Shown here piece by piece: positions 22,385 to 34,171 of a stretch of 64,000 bases of DNA (its first letter is position 1; every line of letters starts with the position of its first letter). The position numbers and the translations under genes are program-made. The DNA lies in NCBI GenBank assembly GCA_021234155.1, contig JAJEKV010000020.1, forward strand, positions 3,764,563 through 3,828,562, written 5' to 3'. The notes under the pieces are model-generated. The model was not told the origin of the DNA. It did no database searches and saw nothing but the letters and a program-made list of their open reading frames with translations. This DNA comes from Isoetes taiwanensis (lineage: Eukaryota; Streptophyta; Lycopodiopsida; Isoetales; Isoetaceae).

Positions 22385-25300
22385 TCAATAAGACGCGTCT
22401 GCTTTGGGTACAACATGAACCACAATCCACCACCTTGGGTTAACGGGGTTTTCGATAAAGAAAACACGCTCAACTTGTTTAGGGTAAACAAATGGTTCGC
22501 TCATTTCTCCAAGAATGCGTGTTGAATCAATCTCGTAGAAACCCGAAGGATGTGATCTCACGGTCTTATTTCTGCCTCTATAAATAACTTTGAACCACTT
22601 TGCCTTCAATATAGTTACATGAAATGAACGGAAGTCAACATCAATAATATTGGTGATTTGCCCAACATAATTAAGATTACCTCGTGAATCGTTTGCCGAT
22701 CACGTTGACTAGCTTGGCTTTTTGTTCAAATTGACAAGCAATTCCACAGTCATTTGTCAGACGACCTTTATCGACCTCTATAGTTCGAAGATGATTTCCA
22801 TAAGCCCACATGGAATTGTGGAAACGAGCCTGCATTTTACAGGATATGAAAGCAAATCATATGTATGTAGCAAACATTACCAATAAATAGAAAGTTATAC
22901 CTTCTTAACGCATCCAAGTGCGATATTGAAGTCATCATTTGGAACATCCTCTCCATTATCTCGTGCATTTTCCATTGCTTCACGAGTCATATCCTCAGGC
23001 AATTCTTCCAATGATTCTGGATATAGAACACGTTTTTACCATGATGTATGCTATTATGTGCAAAATCTTGCACGGCCATCTCCCTCTCTTCTCTAGCAAG
23101 TCTATATCTCTCCCTCCACTTATCAAGACTATCAGTATTACGTATTACAAACTTATTTATTTCTTCAAACATTTCCTCGTTCAATTTGCGTTGCACTCCA
23201 TGACCTTGCAAGACTTCTTCTGCTACTTCCTTATCTTCCTCACCATTCCAAATCTTTGGTGCATCTTTGTGTATTGAAATTGTGGCTTCACTTAAAAAGA
23301 ACAATGTTTCATGAAGCAAGTGACCCTCGGTCATGGACCCCTCAGGCCTAGCCATTTGCCGGATGTATCCTTTCAAAACTTTCATGTACCGTTCTAAAAA
23401 AAACATCCACCGACTTGGAGCTGGTCCAAGAAGCCGGATTTCTTCTGGTAGATGAACCAATAAGTGTACTTGAAGGTCAAAAAAACTTGTAGGAAGCTCT
23501 TTCTCCATCATGCACAGAAGCTCAACTATCTCAACCTCCATTCTTGAAATGTCATCTAAGCTAATCTCTTTCATTGAGACCCATCTATACACAAAATTGG
23601 TAGTTGTTAACAACGAAATTGAAAACAAACTACTAACAAAGTTTTTAAACCATACCTTGCAAACTTTCCAAGTCGATATATAATGTCACATATGTTACTC
23701 GTAAGACAATTCTCAATTGCACATGGAAGAATGTGCTACAATGCAGCAAACACACATAATGAAGAAATATCCAACAAGATAATTAATACAAAATTAATAC
23801 CTGTATAAATTTGTGCCAATCATGGGACTTTAACCCACTAAGATCACCATCTTTTGTGAAGGCTTTACGTAGTGACGCACCATAGCCGGTAGGAGTGCGC
23901 ATTTTGGATATAATATTAGTCACTTGCAACTCCTCTGATTTACTTAGAACCCATGGTGCCTTGGGTAACATAATGGCTTTGCCCTCCTCTTCAATAGGCC
24001 ATAAGGTACGCATTATGTTACAATCTTGTAAGTCTCTTCTAGCACTTAATTTCTCCCAATCCCTAGTCAAATGTCTCCAGAGTGATTGTCCAACATTTTT
24101 GAAGACATGCATAGGATCGAGTAGGTGCACAAGTTTTAGTTCTGGCCAATATTCAAGCCGATAAAATATGGATAAACGTTTCATGCCTGGTTGTGGTATA
24201 ACATCATCATCATTCGAAGCACCTTGTGATTCACGCGCCATAATCCATGTTTCTAACCAGTCCTTGGGTGTCCTACGCGTCGGTCGCTTAGTAGCATTTG
24301 ATCCTCGCATAGGGTGATTGCATGGTAGGTACTTTTTGTGTCCGCGATATATTTGCTTGTTAAGGTGCTTGGAGCGATAACAACTCAAATCAGTTCCACA
24401 TGATGGGCAACCATTCATTCCACTTGTTTGCAAACCTATATGTAGATAATGAGTTAGCATTTAATAAAAAGAGCATTGGTATTTAAAAAAGACATACCAG
24501 AAGCAACACTAAAACCAGGATAATCATGTGTCGTGAAGCAACATATTGCATGTAATGTGAACTGATGTGGCGTCCTTACTATGTCGTACATTTGGATGCC
24601 TTTCCATAATATCTCTAACTCTTCTATGAGTGGTTCAATGTACACATCCATGTTCTTTACTTGATGCTTACCTGATAATAGTATGAAATAAATAAAACTT
24701 GTGAAAATGACATATTGAAATGTAATAAGGACAAACCTGGAACAACAAGTGTCAACATCAAATGTCCGGCTTTAGTTGCCATCCATGGTGGAATATTGTA
24801 GTTGACCACAGCTATGGGCCACACACTATGTTTTGATGATAACGTTCCAAAAGGGCAAATTCCATCCATTCCAATAGCAAGGCGTAAATTGCGTGGTTCA
24901 TCCTTGAATACCCTCCACTTATCTTCTATGTGTTTCATAGCTTCTCCATCCGCTGGAATTCTTAGAATTCCATCCTTACTTCGATGTGTCACATGGAAAT
25001 CCATTAATGCAGACAAAGATGGAGAACGAAACATGTATTGTAGACGTGGAATTATGGGCATGTGCCGCAAAACTTTTCTAGGAACATTTTTCTTCTTCAT
25101 ATCCATCTTATAGCGTGGCTCCTTGCATTTTGGACACTCATGTAATGTTGCATATGCATTCCGGTACAATACACAATCGTTTGGGCAGGCATGAATGCAA
25201 TTATATTCCAACCCTAATGCACGCAAAATTTCTCTTGCTTCTCTCCTTGTTTCGGGAAGACAATGACCACTAGGTAGTATCTTACTTAGCAAGCTACAAA

Positions 25301-25687
25301 ATAAAATGCAGTCATCACCTACAAGTGATAAATGAATTCATAAGAAAATAACTCATTCAAACAAATAACATACCTAAATAGCTCGGTTACACTATTATTA
25401 CTCCATGCAAATTTGTGCTGAATATTTAGGATTAGCAAGCATGTTGCAAGACGTGACATCCTAGCCCCGGGATATAGTGGTTTGCCTGCCTCATCTTTTA
25501 GAATACTTGCATCTTCTTTATTGCCTTCATCGTTGGCCTCCTCATTGGCATCATCATTGTCTCCATCTATAATAGGGTAATAATTGTCAATAGCTTCAAT
25601 TAAACCGGTCTCTGGGATCTCATTTCCTGTTGCAGATGTTGGTTCAGAGCTTGATGTAGACTCTTCAGTAGACTGCAATATTGCCAC
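22385..25687 (-). CDS. TNP2-type CACTA transposase (Transposase_21, DUF4218, DUF4216)
   Basis: Multi-exon minus-strand gene. In order: 25687-25319, acidic N-terminal part; 25292-24657, with CIHACPNDCVLYR, CPKCKEPRY, GMDGICPFG and YNIPPWM; 24651-24454, with DVYIEPLIEELEILWKGI and FTLHAICCFTTHDYPG; 24460-23783, with NGCPSCGTDLS and HLLDPMHVFKNV; 23628-22987, a DUF4218-like block with ELPTSFFDLQVHLLVHLPEE and GYIRQMARPEGSM; 22609-22385, a DUF4216-like block ending NPRWWIVVHVVPK. These are the standard domains of plant CACTA transposases, which cut and rejoin the element ends. The usual N-terminal RSWM zinc-ribbon block was not found upstream. The PPR-derived segment begins there, so the 5' end is probably missing or rearranged. 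Exact splice junctions were not all resolved. Confidence 0.85.
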
Positions 25688-26074
25688 ATTAGTGCAACAT
25701 TTATTAAACTAGCAAAACTTGTTATATTGATATTCAATATTCTAGAAGGGAATAATCATCATGCAAAGCATTATGCAATTACAAAGTATGCAATTTTGTC
25801 CTCCCTAGTCCCCCCCTGGGCCTCGAGCCTACAAAAAGTTAAAATCCAAAAAGAATATTTCCAACCACCGAATATCATATGACTAATGGAGCAATTGCAT
25901 TAGACACAGGAAATAGTATTTGGCACGCATATAAAGGTAATAGAAAATAAAACAAAATTTTTTAGTTAATCATAAATCTGCTATTTGGAGCATTCCTTGA
26001 ACCAATGACCTTTTTCACCAAAGATAAGGATAAACTCATTAAGGCCAATCTTTCAGGCACGTGTATCAGGGGGG

Positions 26075-26239
26075 TTTAGTGATAAATATGTTTATGTTGC
26101 TGTAATCAAAGCATCTACAGTGACATTAAACTTTTCGCATGGCAGACTCATTCATGGATGCATGATTCAAAATAAATTCTCATCTGAGGTTGTGGCAGGA
26201 AGCGCTCTGATTGATTTGTATGCTAAGTGTGGCCTATAG
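26075..26239 (+). pseudogene. Captured PPR-protein fragment 1
   Basis: The plus strand reads FSDKYVYVAVIKAS, then HGRLIHGCMIQNKF, then VVAGSALIDLYAKCGL followed by TAG. LIDxYAKCG, preceded by a GRxIHG segment, is the signature of plant PLS-class PPR proteins, which bind organellar RNA. Only about one and a half repeats remain and there is no start codon or splice context. This is a host gene fragment carried inside the CACTA element, not a functional gene. Confidence 0.8.
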
Positions 26240-26860
26240 TTTCAGATTTCTCATTGTCTGTCTTTTTGTTTGTCCTTGCACTATTTCTCATTGGTCTGGT
26301 ATCCTTGCATTATTGGTCTGGTATCCTTCCTATTACAGCCTAGTAAGATTGTCAATCTTGTTCCAAGAGTATCTTACTTATGCAAACACAAGCTTTGTTA
26401 GATCCTCTGGAATTTTTGCATTATTTTGCATTTCTGCATGCTAGATTTCTGAAGCAGTAATTGCTAGATTCAGAGTATTGAGAATGGTATATCAGAGCTG
26501 AGAAATAGAGAGGATTAAGCCACTCTGAGTTTGAAACATGCCCTCCGAAGTTCCAAAATTATGCATCCTTGCATGCCACGACGAATTAGGAAGGTTGCCT
26601 TCTGCTATGATTTTTGGGCGGTGCATGCATTAAATGCTACCTAGAGCCTTTCAGGGCACAGCACAATCTCATCTGCAACTTGCATATTGAGAATATTGAG
26701 AAAAGACATTATGGCAGGAACATAACAGATGACCCAAACAGGCAAATGGGACTCTGGCACAAACATGGTCATGGGGAGAATAATGCAGAATAGAGGGAAA
26801 GAATAGAAGGGTAAAATTAACTTTATGAGCAGAAAGAAAAGAAAAATAACTTTCTGTCCT

Positions 26861-27001
26861 CTACAGTCGTTCTTTCCAGCCATCCTCCAGATTCCTCCAG
26901 TGCTTTAATTCCAAACCCGGTAGTACCATTAAAACCATTTCCAATGCATCCTTCTGCATGTGAGCGTTTGCATAAATGCTTGCCATGAGCACATAACTAC
27001 T
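26861..27001 (-). pseudogene. Captured PPR-protein fragment 2, opposite strand
   Basis: The minus strand reads [20 protein letters not shown] followed by degenerate sequence and a TAG at 26861. YVLxxxIYANA is typical of the E-motif region at the C-terminal end of PLS-class PPR proteins. It lies 600 bp from fragment 1 and in the opposite direction, so the two were either captured separately or one was inverted after capture. Confidence 0.65.
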
Positions 27002-27616
27002 TCAGAGATTATTACTCTTAATGTGGATAATATTGTCTTCACATCTATAAAGCTAACTATAGATCATTCTCTATGTCTCAAGATTTGGCAAACTACATTT
27101 TATAGTTCCCAAGATTTGGCAAATTACAGTTTATAGTTCCCAAGAGCTCTGGGACTACTTGAGATCTGAGTTTTGGGCAGGGGATAATCAATACAAGAGA
27201 AGGCGATAAATCGGCGGGGGCTATTTTGAAAAGTCTGGCGTTATTACTAGATATCTTCTCTCTACCAAGCACCACAAATTGTAGATATTTACGATGTTGT
27301 TTCTCATTCACTTGATAGTCTTTTCGCATGAAGTTCTAGGCATAAACAATGTGGAAAGCACAATGCGACAAGTTGTAGTACATGATCATGCAAAAGGAAC
27401 TCGGAGATGATGCGAGAAATTGCTTTGAAAACAGTTCAAGTATTTGTGGTGCGCGGACCTTAAAAATACCTTTGCACGGAGGATCTCAAGATCTCAGAAT
27501 CGTTTGTCTTGGAATTGTTTTTCAATAAAGGGTCAAATTCTGTTATAGAAGACGTTGATGAAGTTGCAGCAGGGCACTTACATGGGAAACCTTGGGTTAC
27601 ATGGGAAACCTTGAAA

Positions 27617-27814
27617 CCTTATATTTCCACGAAAAGGGAATGGTACAGAGGGCAACCTAACAACCATTTTGAGCACAATTTTATTCTGATCTAGTAGACC
27701 AGAGACAAAAGAATTTGTTTTATACCATCCCTTATATTTCCACGAAAAGGGAATGGTATTGAGGGCAACCTAACAACCATTTTGAGCACAATTTTATTCT
27801 GATCTCGTAGACCA
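27617..27814. repeat. 85-bp direct duplication
   Basis: 27617-27701 and 27730-27814 are near-identical (CCTTATATTTCCACGAAAAG through CTGATCT[A/C]GTAGACCA), separated by 28 bp. They lie just upstream of the plus-strand transposon gene and could be a duplicated promoter segment. Confidence 0.9.
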
Positions 27815-27941
27815 TGCTTATTTTTTACTTATTTGTTATTTATATTGACTTGTCATTGAGTTTAAGTTGTTGAGTTTTAATGCCATTGTAGATTGTTGAG
27901 TTTTAATATTGTTCTTGTTATTATTGTATCTGCAGTTCAAC

Positions 27942-29381
27942 ATGGCTAACGGCAAGGAAAATGAAAAGGGAAAGGAGAAAGGTGTCTCAGCTAAGATGCT
28001 ATCAAAGATCTTGTCAATGTTAACAGAGGAACAAAAGGACGCAATGGCACATGAACTATTAAATGGTGGCGCATCGTCATCGAAGAAATCCAAGAGAAGG
28101 TCTTCCATTGGTAGTCGCACTTCCAAGACATCGGGAGAAGGCAATGAATCGATGGCATCGGGAAATTCTCGTGGTATGAGCTTTAGGAAGTTGGGCGACA
28201 CTGAGGTATAACTTTGTATATTTATTTTGAGTGTTGTTTTTATCTCGTTGATGGTTGTTGATGAGTATAAAGTGTTATCCAAAATATATTATAGGTGTGT
28301 GTTTCTACGGGTGGAAAGATTCATCCTGATGCGCATGGAAAAGAGTTTATGGATGTTGCAACTAGTTCAATGATGGATCAACGCCCACGAGATACATCTA
28401 AACCGGCGACAAGTTAAGTTAGCCATAAGCAAGAAGTGATCAATCATTTGCGGGGATCAATTCGGTGTTGGTTTTAATGAGAAGGGCGTGTTGAAACAAC
28501 TTGGGCCGCCGATGGAATCATCACAAAAGTTAGATCTAAACCCTATCCAAATCTTTTTTATTTGCTTTATCTAGAGTTTTAATTTTCTTCATATATTGGT
28601 AGGGATTACCTAAGACGGAAGGCACGAAAAGGTTTGACATCCAAGCCTTCATCTGTTAAAAAAGCAAACTGGAAAAAGTTTCTAGAATTGGCGAAGGTGG
28701 AGCACCACGTGAAGAAATTAGCAGCATCTCAAAGGAAGAAAAAACCATGTACTGGTTCAGGTGGGGATAGATCGATCATCTCTAATTATGTGAGTATTAC
28801 TTCTTATTTGTTTGAAATCAAGTTAGTATATGATACTTATAACTACCCCATATTTTCAATATTTAGTATGCCCACTTTAGGGGCTATCCTAGTGAGAAGG
28901 TCACTTCTGAGATTAAGGAAATTGGAGGATGGAAGAAATGGATCAAACGCGAAAGTGACGAAGGACGTGTATTTTCAGAAACAAAGGTACAATTTCAATT
29001 TTAAGAATCATAATTTGAAAATATACATGTAAGGCATTACTTGGCATTAACTCTTTTATTCAATTATAAATGTCGTAGCACATGGCACAAGATTACGTAG
29101 GCAAGGGCATTGTCCCGCCAATAGATGTCAAAGGAAAAGCCATTGCGCAAGTAGCAGATGAGGAGAATGAAGGCACTGAAGAGACTGTGCATGTAAGTGT
29201 TCTAGCTAGATATAGTACATGCTTGTGACTTTTAAATTGTAGACATATAACCCTTTGTTTTTTCTTTTTATAGCTAGATATAGACGGATCATCAAGCAGC
29301 AGTGGAAGCGAAGATGAATCCAGCAGTGACAGCGCAGAAAGTACATCTAGTAGTGAAAATGAAGATGTTCAAATTGATTAA
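27942..29381 (+). CDS. Second CACTA gene, candidate DNA-binding (Transposase_24-like) protein
   Basis: Starts at ATG 27942 (MANGKENEKGKEKG). The first exon, to 28205, has TEEQKDAMAHELL and a basic serine-rich region. Likely later exons: 28295-about 28414 (STGGKIHPDAHGKEF); about 28603-28791, with ANWKKFLELAKVEHHVKKLA and SGGDRSIISNY; 28866-28986 (YAHFRGYPSEKVTSEIKEIGG); 29080-29192 (HMAQDYVGKGIVPP); and a last exon ending VQID at 29381 in an acidic serine-rich tail. The W..FL..A...VKK..A..N/Q..K pattern resembles the conserved block of plant En/Spm 'Transposase_24' proteins, which in studied elements bind the subterminal repeats. An in-frame TAA at 28415-28417 and an unresolved region to about 28600 mean that an intron or a lesion lies there. 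Order and direction, divergent from TNP2, suit a CACTA element. Confidence 0.65.
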
Positions 29382-29499
29382 CGCATCTCCATTATTTCTT
29401 TTGTGAGAAAACTATATTTATGTACACTTTTCATTTTACTAGGTTTATGTACACTGTTCATTTTAAATGTTTTGAATCAAACATGGTGAATTGACAAAT

Positions 29500-30115
29500 G
29501 AGATTGACAACAATCTGTCAAAAATTTGAATTAATTATGACCAAAACGTGACTAAGCATTGTTAACAAAAATGACATAAATGTAGTAAAATGATGATTAA
29601 AAAACGTCAAAAAGTAGCTTCAAACATGATCAAGTATGTGACAAAAATTTGCCAAAAAAATGAAAAATATGACCTAAGATATGACAAAAGAGTGTCAAAA
29701 AGAACACAAAATAGGACAAAATAGGGACCATAGAATTGCCAAAAAATTGCCCAAAATTTGACAAAATAGGTGTCAAAGAATAGCCAAGAAAACTGACAAA
29801 AAGGCTATAAACTATGACAAAATAAATGACAAAAAAATGGTACAAAAATTAACAAATAGGCATTAAAGAATTGCCAAAAAAATGACAAAAAAAGATTACA
29901 ATATAACATAAAAAATGACAATAAATTATCCAAAAATAACCTAAAGTATGACAAAATAGGTGTTGAAGAATTGCCAAAAGAAGTGACAAAAAAAAAGGTT
30001 TAACGTATGACAAAATATGTGTCAAAAATTTGCCAAGAGAAGTGCCACACAATTGCCAAAAAAGTGACAAAGAAATGACAAAAAAGTGACGATGCATCGT
30101 CACTTTTTTTTGACA
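29500..30115. repeat. CACTA subterminal repeats, right side
   Basis: Repeated TATGACAAAATAGG, TTGCCAAAAAA and AGTGACAAAAAA motifs at close spacing mirror the left side, ending with a short hairpin (AAAAGTGACGATGCATCGTCACTTTT, around 30080-30106). Confidence 0.85.
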
Positions 30116-30167
30116 CATTTATAGCATGTTTTTGTCAGTTCTCCAGAATTTGCAGTAGTCTACAATG

Positions 30168-30208
30168 TGACAAAAAAACTGACAATAAACCCCTATTCTC
30201 TTGTAGTG
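30168..30208 (-). repeat. CACTA right terminal inverted repeat
   Basis: On the minus strand it reads CACTACAAGAGAATAGGGG, then TTTATTGTCA, matching the left end. TCT follows immediately outside at 30209-30211. Confidence 0.93.
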
Positions 30209-30571
30209 TCTGCATATATATTCAGTTGGGTTTTTCTCGCAACAAATCATACATATTTTTCCGAAGTCTCCAACCAACAAATCGTGTTGGTAGTTATCAG
30301 ATTTCTGTATTGCGGCATTCATTTGTAGCCAGCTAAAGCATGTCATCACCCGTTCCTTATCATGCCTCCTGACTGAATCATTTTTGTCCGCCAAAACCCC
30401 CATGATCTCCAACATCCGAAGATCATATCCTGCATCTTTCATGGCTTGTGCATGATGAATCCTGACACAAAACAGGCAGTGAACCCGGCCACAGTTTAGG
30501 CAAGACAAAAGCCCTTTTTCCAGACAGAGGGAATCCTCTTCACATATACACCATGGTCCTGCGTCTTCCAA
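30209..30571 (-). pseudogene. 5' part of an ORF split by the CACTA insertion, cysteine-rich
   Basis: Minus-strand frame preceded by a TGA, opening LEDAGPWCICEEDS. It is cysteine-rich, with CICEEDSLCL, LLSCLNCGRVHCLFCVRIHH and CMICCEKNPTEYIC, suggesting a zinc-binding protein. It runs up to the CACTA end, where the last codon is AGA of the TCT target duplication. Beyond the element it continues at 21547 in phase. No ATG is visible near the start, so this is probably an internal exon or part of an older mobile element. Family unknown. Confidence 0.55.
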
Positions 30572-32140
30572 CTCCGGGTTTCAGGGGACCGTGAGGTTTC
30601 CTGGGTTCCCCGATCTTGACCGCTTCCTTGGTGCTAATTCTGCAGTGAGTTGCATCTCTATCACCTTCTTGCCCCTATCCATGCTCTTTCTAGCACCCTA
30701 ATTCTCTAAGCTGAAGCTGGAGACTTGTTCTATGAGGATATTTGCCCCCCATCGGCTGCAAGAACCCTAAACCTTCAAAGTGGAACCAGCCTTCGTCTCA
30801 TGGGCTTGTATTTTTATAGTCTGATTACATTTAGGGTTAGCCTCCTTCTTCCCACCCCTTTTTTCGATACGCCTCTATTAATTATTAGTCTTGTCTTGTC
30901 CTGTCTGATATCGGTATTCATATTTTCGTATGTGTATGGAGAGGATATCATAGTCGTACCCTAACCGCTTTCCACTGACATACGTACCCTGGGCTCCTCA
31001 GTCTCTGGGTTAATCATTAACGACTATCCGCCCATCGTACGAGTGACCTCTACCGAATTTATTGTTCCAATCTTAGCACCCTTTACAACTGTTAATATGT
31101 CAGTAATAAATGCTAGTTTAACGCTCTTGTGGCCTTCCCCCGTCGTTCCTCTCGTCCCCGCTGTCTGATGATGTGGATGCCACGTTACCCTGCTCCTGTC
31201 AATCTAGTTGTGTTTTATATGTAATTTCGGATGTCGATTATAGGCAAGAAACTGGGCGCCCACGCAAATTCAAAAACAGAAACAAGCCCCAAAGGCCATG
31301 CAAACGACACACATGTAATGCAAAATTGGAGCTTAAATTTGGTGTTGGGCCAGTTTCAGTGATAGAAAAAAAACCATATACAGGAATCACTTACCCGATA
31401 TGCCTCTTTGGTAGCTTGACCATGTTTGCCTTTGTTTGGCTTCTCATATAATCCACATTGATTTTAGAACTAGACTCACATGGATATGATAAGACTTCAT
31501 AGATAGACTCTCAATAATCTCAGCAGATTTTCTACAATGGTGGGTAATCGCATACCTATTGAAAGCTTATCACGAAATAAAAAAAACTTTGGCCTTTTAA
31601 ATTTTTGAGGAAAAGCCCTAATGATAAGCCCTCGCAAGTGCTTTGACAAATGTAAGTTTGAATAGTCGCTCTCATAAAGTCCACAAATGAGGAAGTCAAA
31701 GTCATCTGCCATCCTGTACCTGCACATCATCAATACTAGAACAAGACGTGAAAGAAAAACCTCTCAAATTGGAGAGGCTGATTACGCATGCCATATGACA
31801 AAACAATAAATAGAGGGGTGGTTATGCATGCCACACAACAATTACATTAAATTAATAAAATAAAAGGGGGGGGGGTGTCATGAACCTGCGCCAAAACAAG
31901 GAAAATATGTAGAAAATACGCAAGAAATATAGAAGAAATATATCAAGATCGGCAAAGAATCACAGGAATCAAGAGTACAATGGCCCCAAGGCAAGCTAGA
32001 ACACGAGACAGGGCTCAAGACTGGCGTTGAACTGGAATGGTTCGACAAGAAGGAGATGTCTCCTTATATATGTAGGCCAACGGTCAAGATCGCGCCACTC
32101 TAATAGATGAGATCATGCCAAGTGTCGCACATGCATGTAG
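30572..32140. other. Unassigned stretch with two unidentified frames
   Basis: A plus-strand frame at 31173-31451 contains RKFKNRNKPQRPCKRHTCNA, faintly like the basic cysteine region of FAR1-type DNA-binding domains, but too little to name. A minus-strand frame at 31497-31733 (MADDFDFLICGLYESDY, HLSKHLRGLIIRAFPQKF) looks like an exon with a plausible acceptor, but I do not recognise it. A G-run lies at 31865-31875. Confidence 0.3.
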
Positions 32141-32204
32141 GTTCTAGAATATTCTAGAACCTCCTGGAAACAACCCCGCATATGAGAAAGACATGAGGGA
32201 ACGT

Positions 32205-32290
32205 CTTTAACAAATATTGGTAGGGCACTTGGCAAGGGTGTATAGGTTGTGAGTTCAAACCTTGCTCCGTGCAACTACTCTTTTGCATTC
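32205..32290 (+). repeat. tRNA-derived SINE-like sequence
   Basis: TTGGTAGGGCACTTGGC (A-box type, from about 32217) is followed 30 bp later by GAGTTCAAACCTTGC (B-box type, from about 32251). This is the internal RNA polymerase III promoter arrangement of tRNA-derived SINEs. It does not fold into a full tRNA with matched acceptor arms, so I call it a SINE head and not a tRNA gene. Confidence 0.6.
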
Positions 32291-32394
32291 GTGTGATGAC
32301 CGTTTTTTGTACATACGAATGTTCGTATGAAACGAATATCCGTATGGTCGCCACGGGGAGGGGGGGGATGGGGAGGAGGGGGGAAGGGTGGGTG

Positions 32395-32890
32395 GATTAC
32401 AAGAACGAGAATAATATACTGCTGAGGGAGATGAGAAAGAACCAATGAGAAGTTGATGAAGAACCATGCATTAAATAGCCATCTCCCGAATGAACCAGTG
32501 GCCCAAAAATGCATGCAATACATGCATGTGATACATGCATGCTCGTCCATTTTAGAATCCAAATCCAATGGCTCAAATTGATGGCATTCTAGAATTAGGC
32601 TCATTTAAATAGGACAAAGGCCATGAATGAACATGCTATAACAAGCAAAGAAAGCCAAGTATGGTCAAGCCAAATAGGAAGACACCCCTTTCTCGTATGG
32701 GTTACAAAATTAGAATAAGATACTGCTGAGAGAGATGAGGAAGCCTCAATGAGAGGTTGATGAAGAACCTTGCATTAAGTAGTGATCTCCCCAACAAACT
32801 AATGGTCCAAAAAATGCATGTAGTGCATGCATGCCATAGATGCACGCTCCCCCATTCTAGAGCCCCGATCCGATAGCTCGGGTCAATGGC
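32395..32890. repeat. Diverged ~300-bp tandem duplication
   Basis: 32395-32580 and 32697-32885 align with scattered differences. Shared cores include TACTGCTGAG, GTTGATGAAGAACC and AAAATGCATG. A G/A-rich tract (GGGGAGGGGGGGGATGGGGAG) lies just before the first copy at 32355-32390. Confidence 0.75.
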
Positions 32891-34140
32891 ACTACATAAT
32901 TGTTGTATCTCTTCAAAATAGACATCATCACGGATAGTCATCTTCTACAAGTCATTGTTCTCCTGGCGGACTTTAACATACTCTGTAGAGGTAAGGTTTA
33001 TAGGCAAGACTCTGAACTTCCTCTTGGCATAAAAGAATATCAATAATTTAGCAACGTGTCGCATATCTGGTGCAAATTTCATTGCTCACAGATCTACATC
33101 ATTGCCACAACAGTAGTATCTAGATTAAATGGGACAACATATGTGCACAGAGGATGCATTTTGTGATTGGTGAAAGTCATACACGATCTTAATATGTTCA
33201 GGACTAATAAAAAACCATGCATGTCATGTTGGCTAGATGATGAATCTTAAACATATATATATATATTAACTTCATAATCAACATCAAGGGGATAATCTCT
33301 CTTGAGTCCTCGCCTTTACAAAGGCATTCTTTGATACGGTTGGCCAGCTTTCCTGGTTTAATCCCCCATCTAATGTCGAACTTCAGACAATGGCCTCTCA
33401 CGAACTCTTAGATTCGGGTTCATAATCCTCATCGGATCTGGAGCTATAGTTGAAGATGGATAGAGTGCTTGAACTCTTCTTTTGGTTAGGGATCCTCTTC
33501 CTATTGAATCTACCTTCTTCTTTCCTGTGGCAAAAACCTTGACTTTCCCCCTTGAATATTTGGGAACTACTTCCTTGGTCGAATCCTCTTCAACGTCCTC
33601 AAAGGCATCCGTTGTAGGGGTTACTACGTCCAACCTTAAATATAGACATGGCATCCATATAATTATCGATTTTCCTTTTCATATGAGTCCTCTTCTACAT
33701 GATCTACAAGGATCTTTCATCATCACATTTTTATCCGATGTTCTACTGAGATCCTCCTAGATCTCAAGAACTCATGGCTCCTAAACAAAGAATTCCAGCA
33801 GAAGATCTACCACTAGAGGATGCTGAGGCATCAAAACATTGGAAGGTAGGTACTTTACCCCATAGTTTTTCAACAAGTTTGCTTCGAAGCTTGTCTTATC
33901 AACTTGAGTTAAATGTGCCAGTTCCTTTGCCTACTTTTTGAGGGCTTATGAAGAGTATTATAAGGATTATGGTTTCAAGAAAGGATGTAAACTTTTAGAG
34001 TTTGTTTTTTGAGGGCTTCTAAAGAGTATTACGGGACTATGGGTTCAAGAAAGGATGTAAATTTCTAGAGTTTGAAAAATGTTTAAAAGATGATGAAGCT
34101 GGAGCAGGTTGAACTATGAGAAGTTCATGAGATCCACCTA
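32891..34140. other. Unassigned stretch next to the gypsy remnant
   Basis: No supported gene. The 33370-33654 minus-strand frame (with DSIGRGSLTKRRVQALYPSS) is unidentified and may be retroelement-derived. A near-duplicate of about 60 bp (TTTTTGAGGGCTT..GAGTATTA) occurs at about 33937-33990 and 34003-34060. Confidence 0.3.
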
Positions 34141-34171
34141 TTGGGATTCAAGAAGTTTTTGACCTGATTTG

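Larger units (their letters stand above)
25688..27941. other. Central spacer of the CACTA element
   Basis: This lies between the divergent transposon genes. It holds two PPR-derived fragments in opposite orientation (26075-26239 plus, 26861-27001 minus) and an 85-bp direct duplication (27617-27814), and otherwise shows no gene. A 61-codon frame at 27509-27694 (containing DEVAAGHLHGKPWVTWE) is unidentified. Confidence 0.6.
21548..30208. mobile_element. Complete CACTA (En/Spm-type) DNA transposon, 8.66 kb
   Basis: The left end at 21548 starts CACTACAAGAGAA and the right end at 30208 finishes TTCTCTTGTAGTG. The terminal inverted repeats are about 41 bp (21548-21588 and 30168-30208) with a few mismatches. 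Both flanks read TCT (21545-21547 and 30209-30211), the 3-bp target duplication expected of CACTA elements. Dense TGACA-type subterminal repeats lie inside both ends. The interior holds a minus-strand TNP2-like transposase, a plus-strand second gene, and PPR-derived fragments between them. Both ends and the duplication are preserved, so insertion may be fairly recent. Whether the transposase is still functional is uncertain. Confidence 0.95.
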
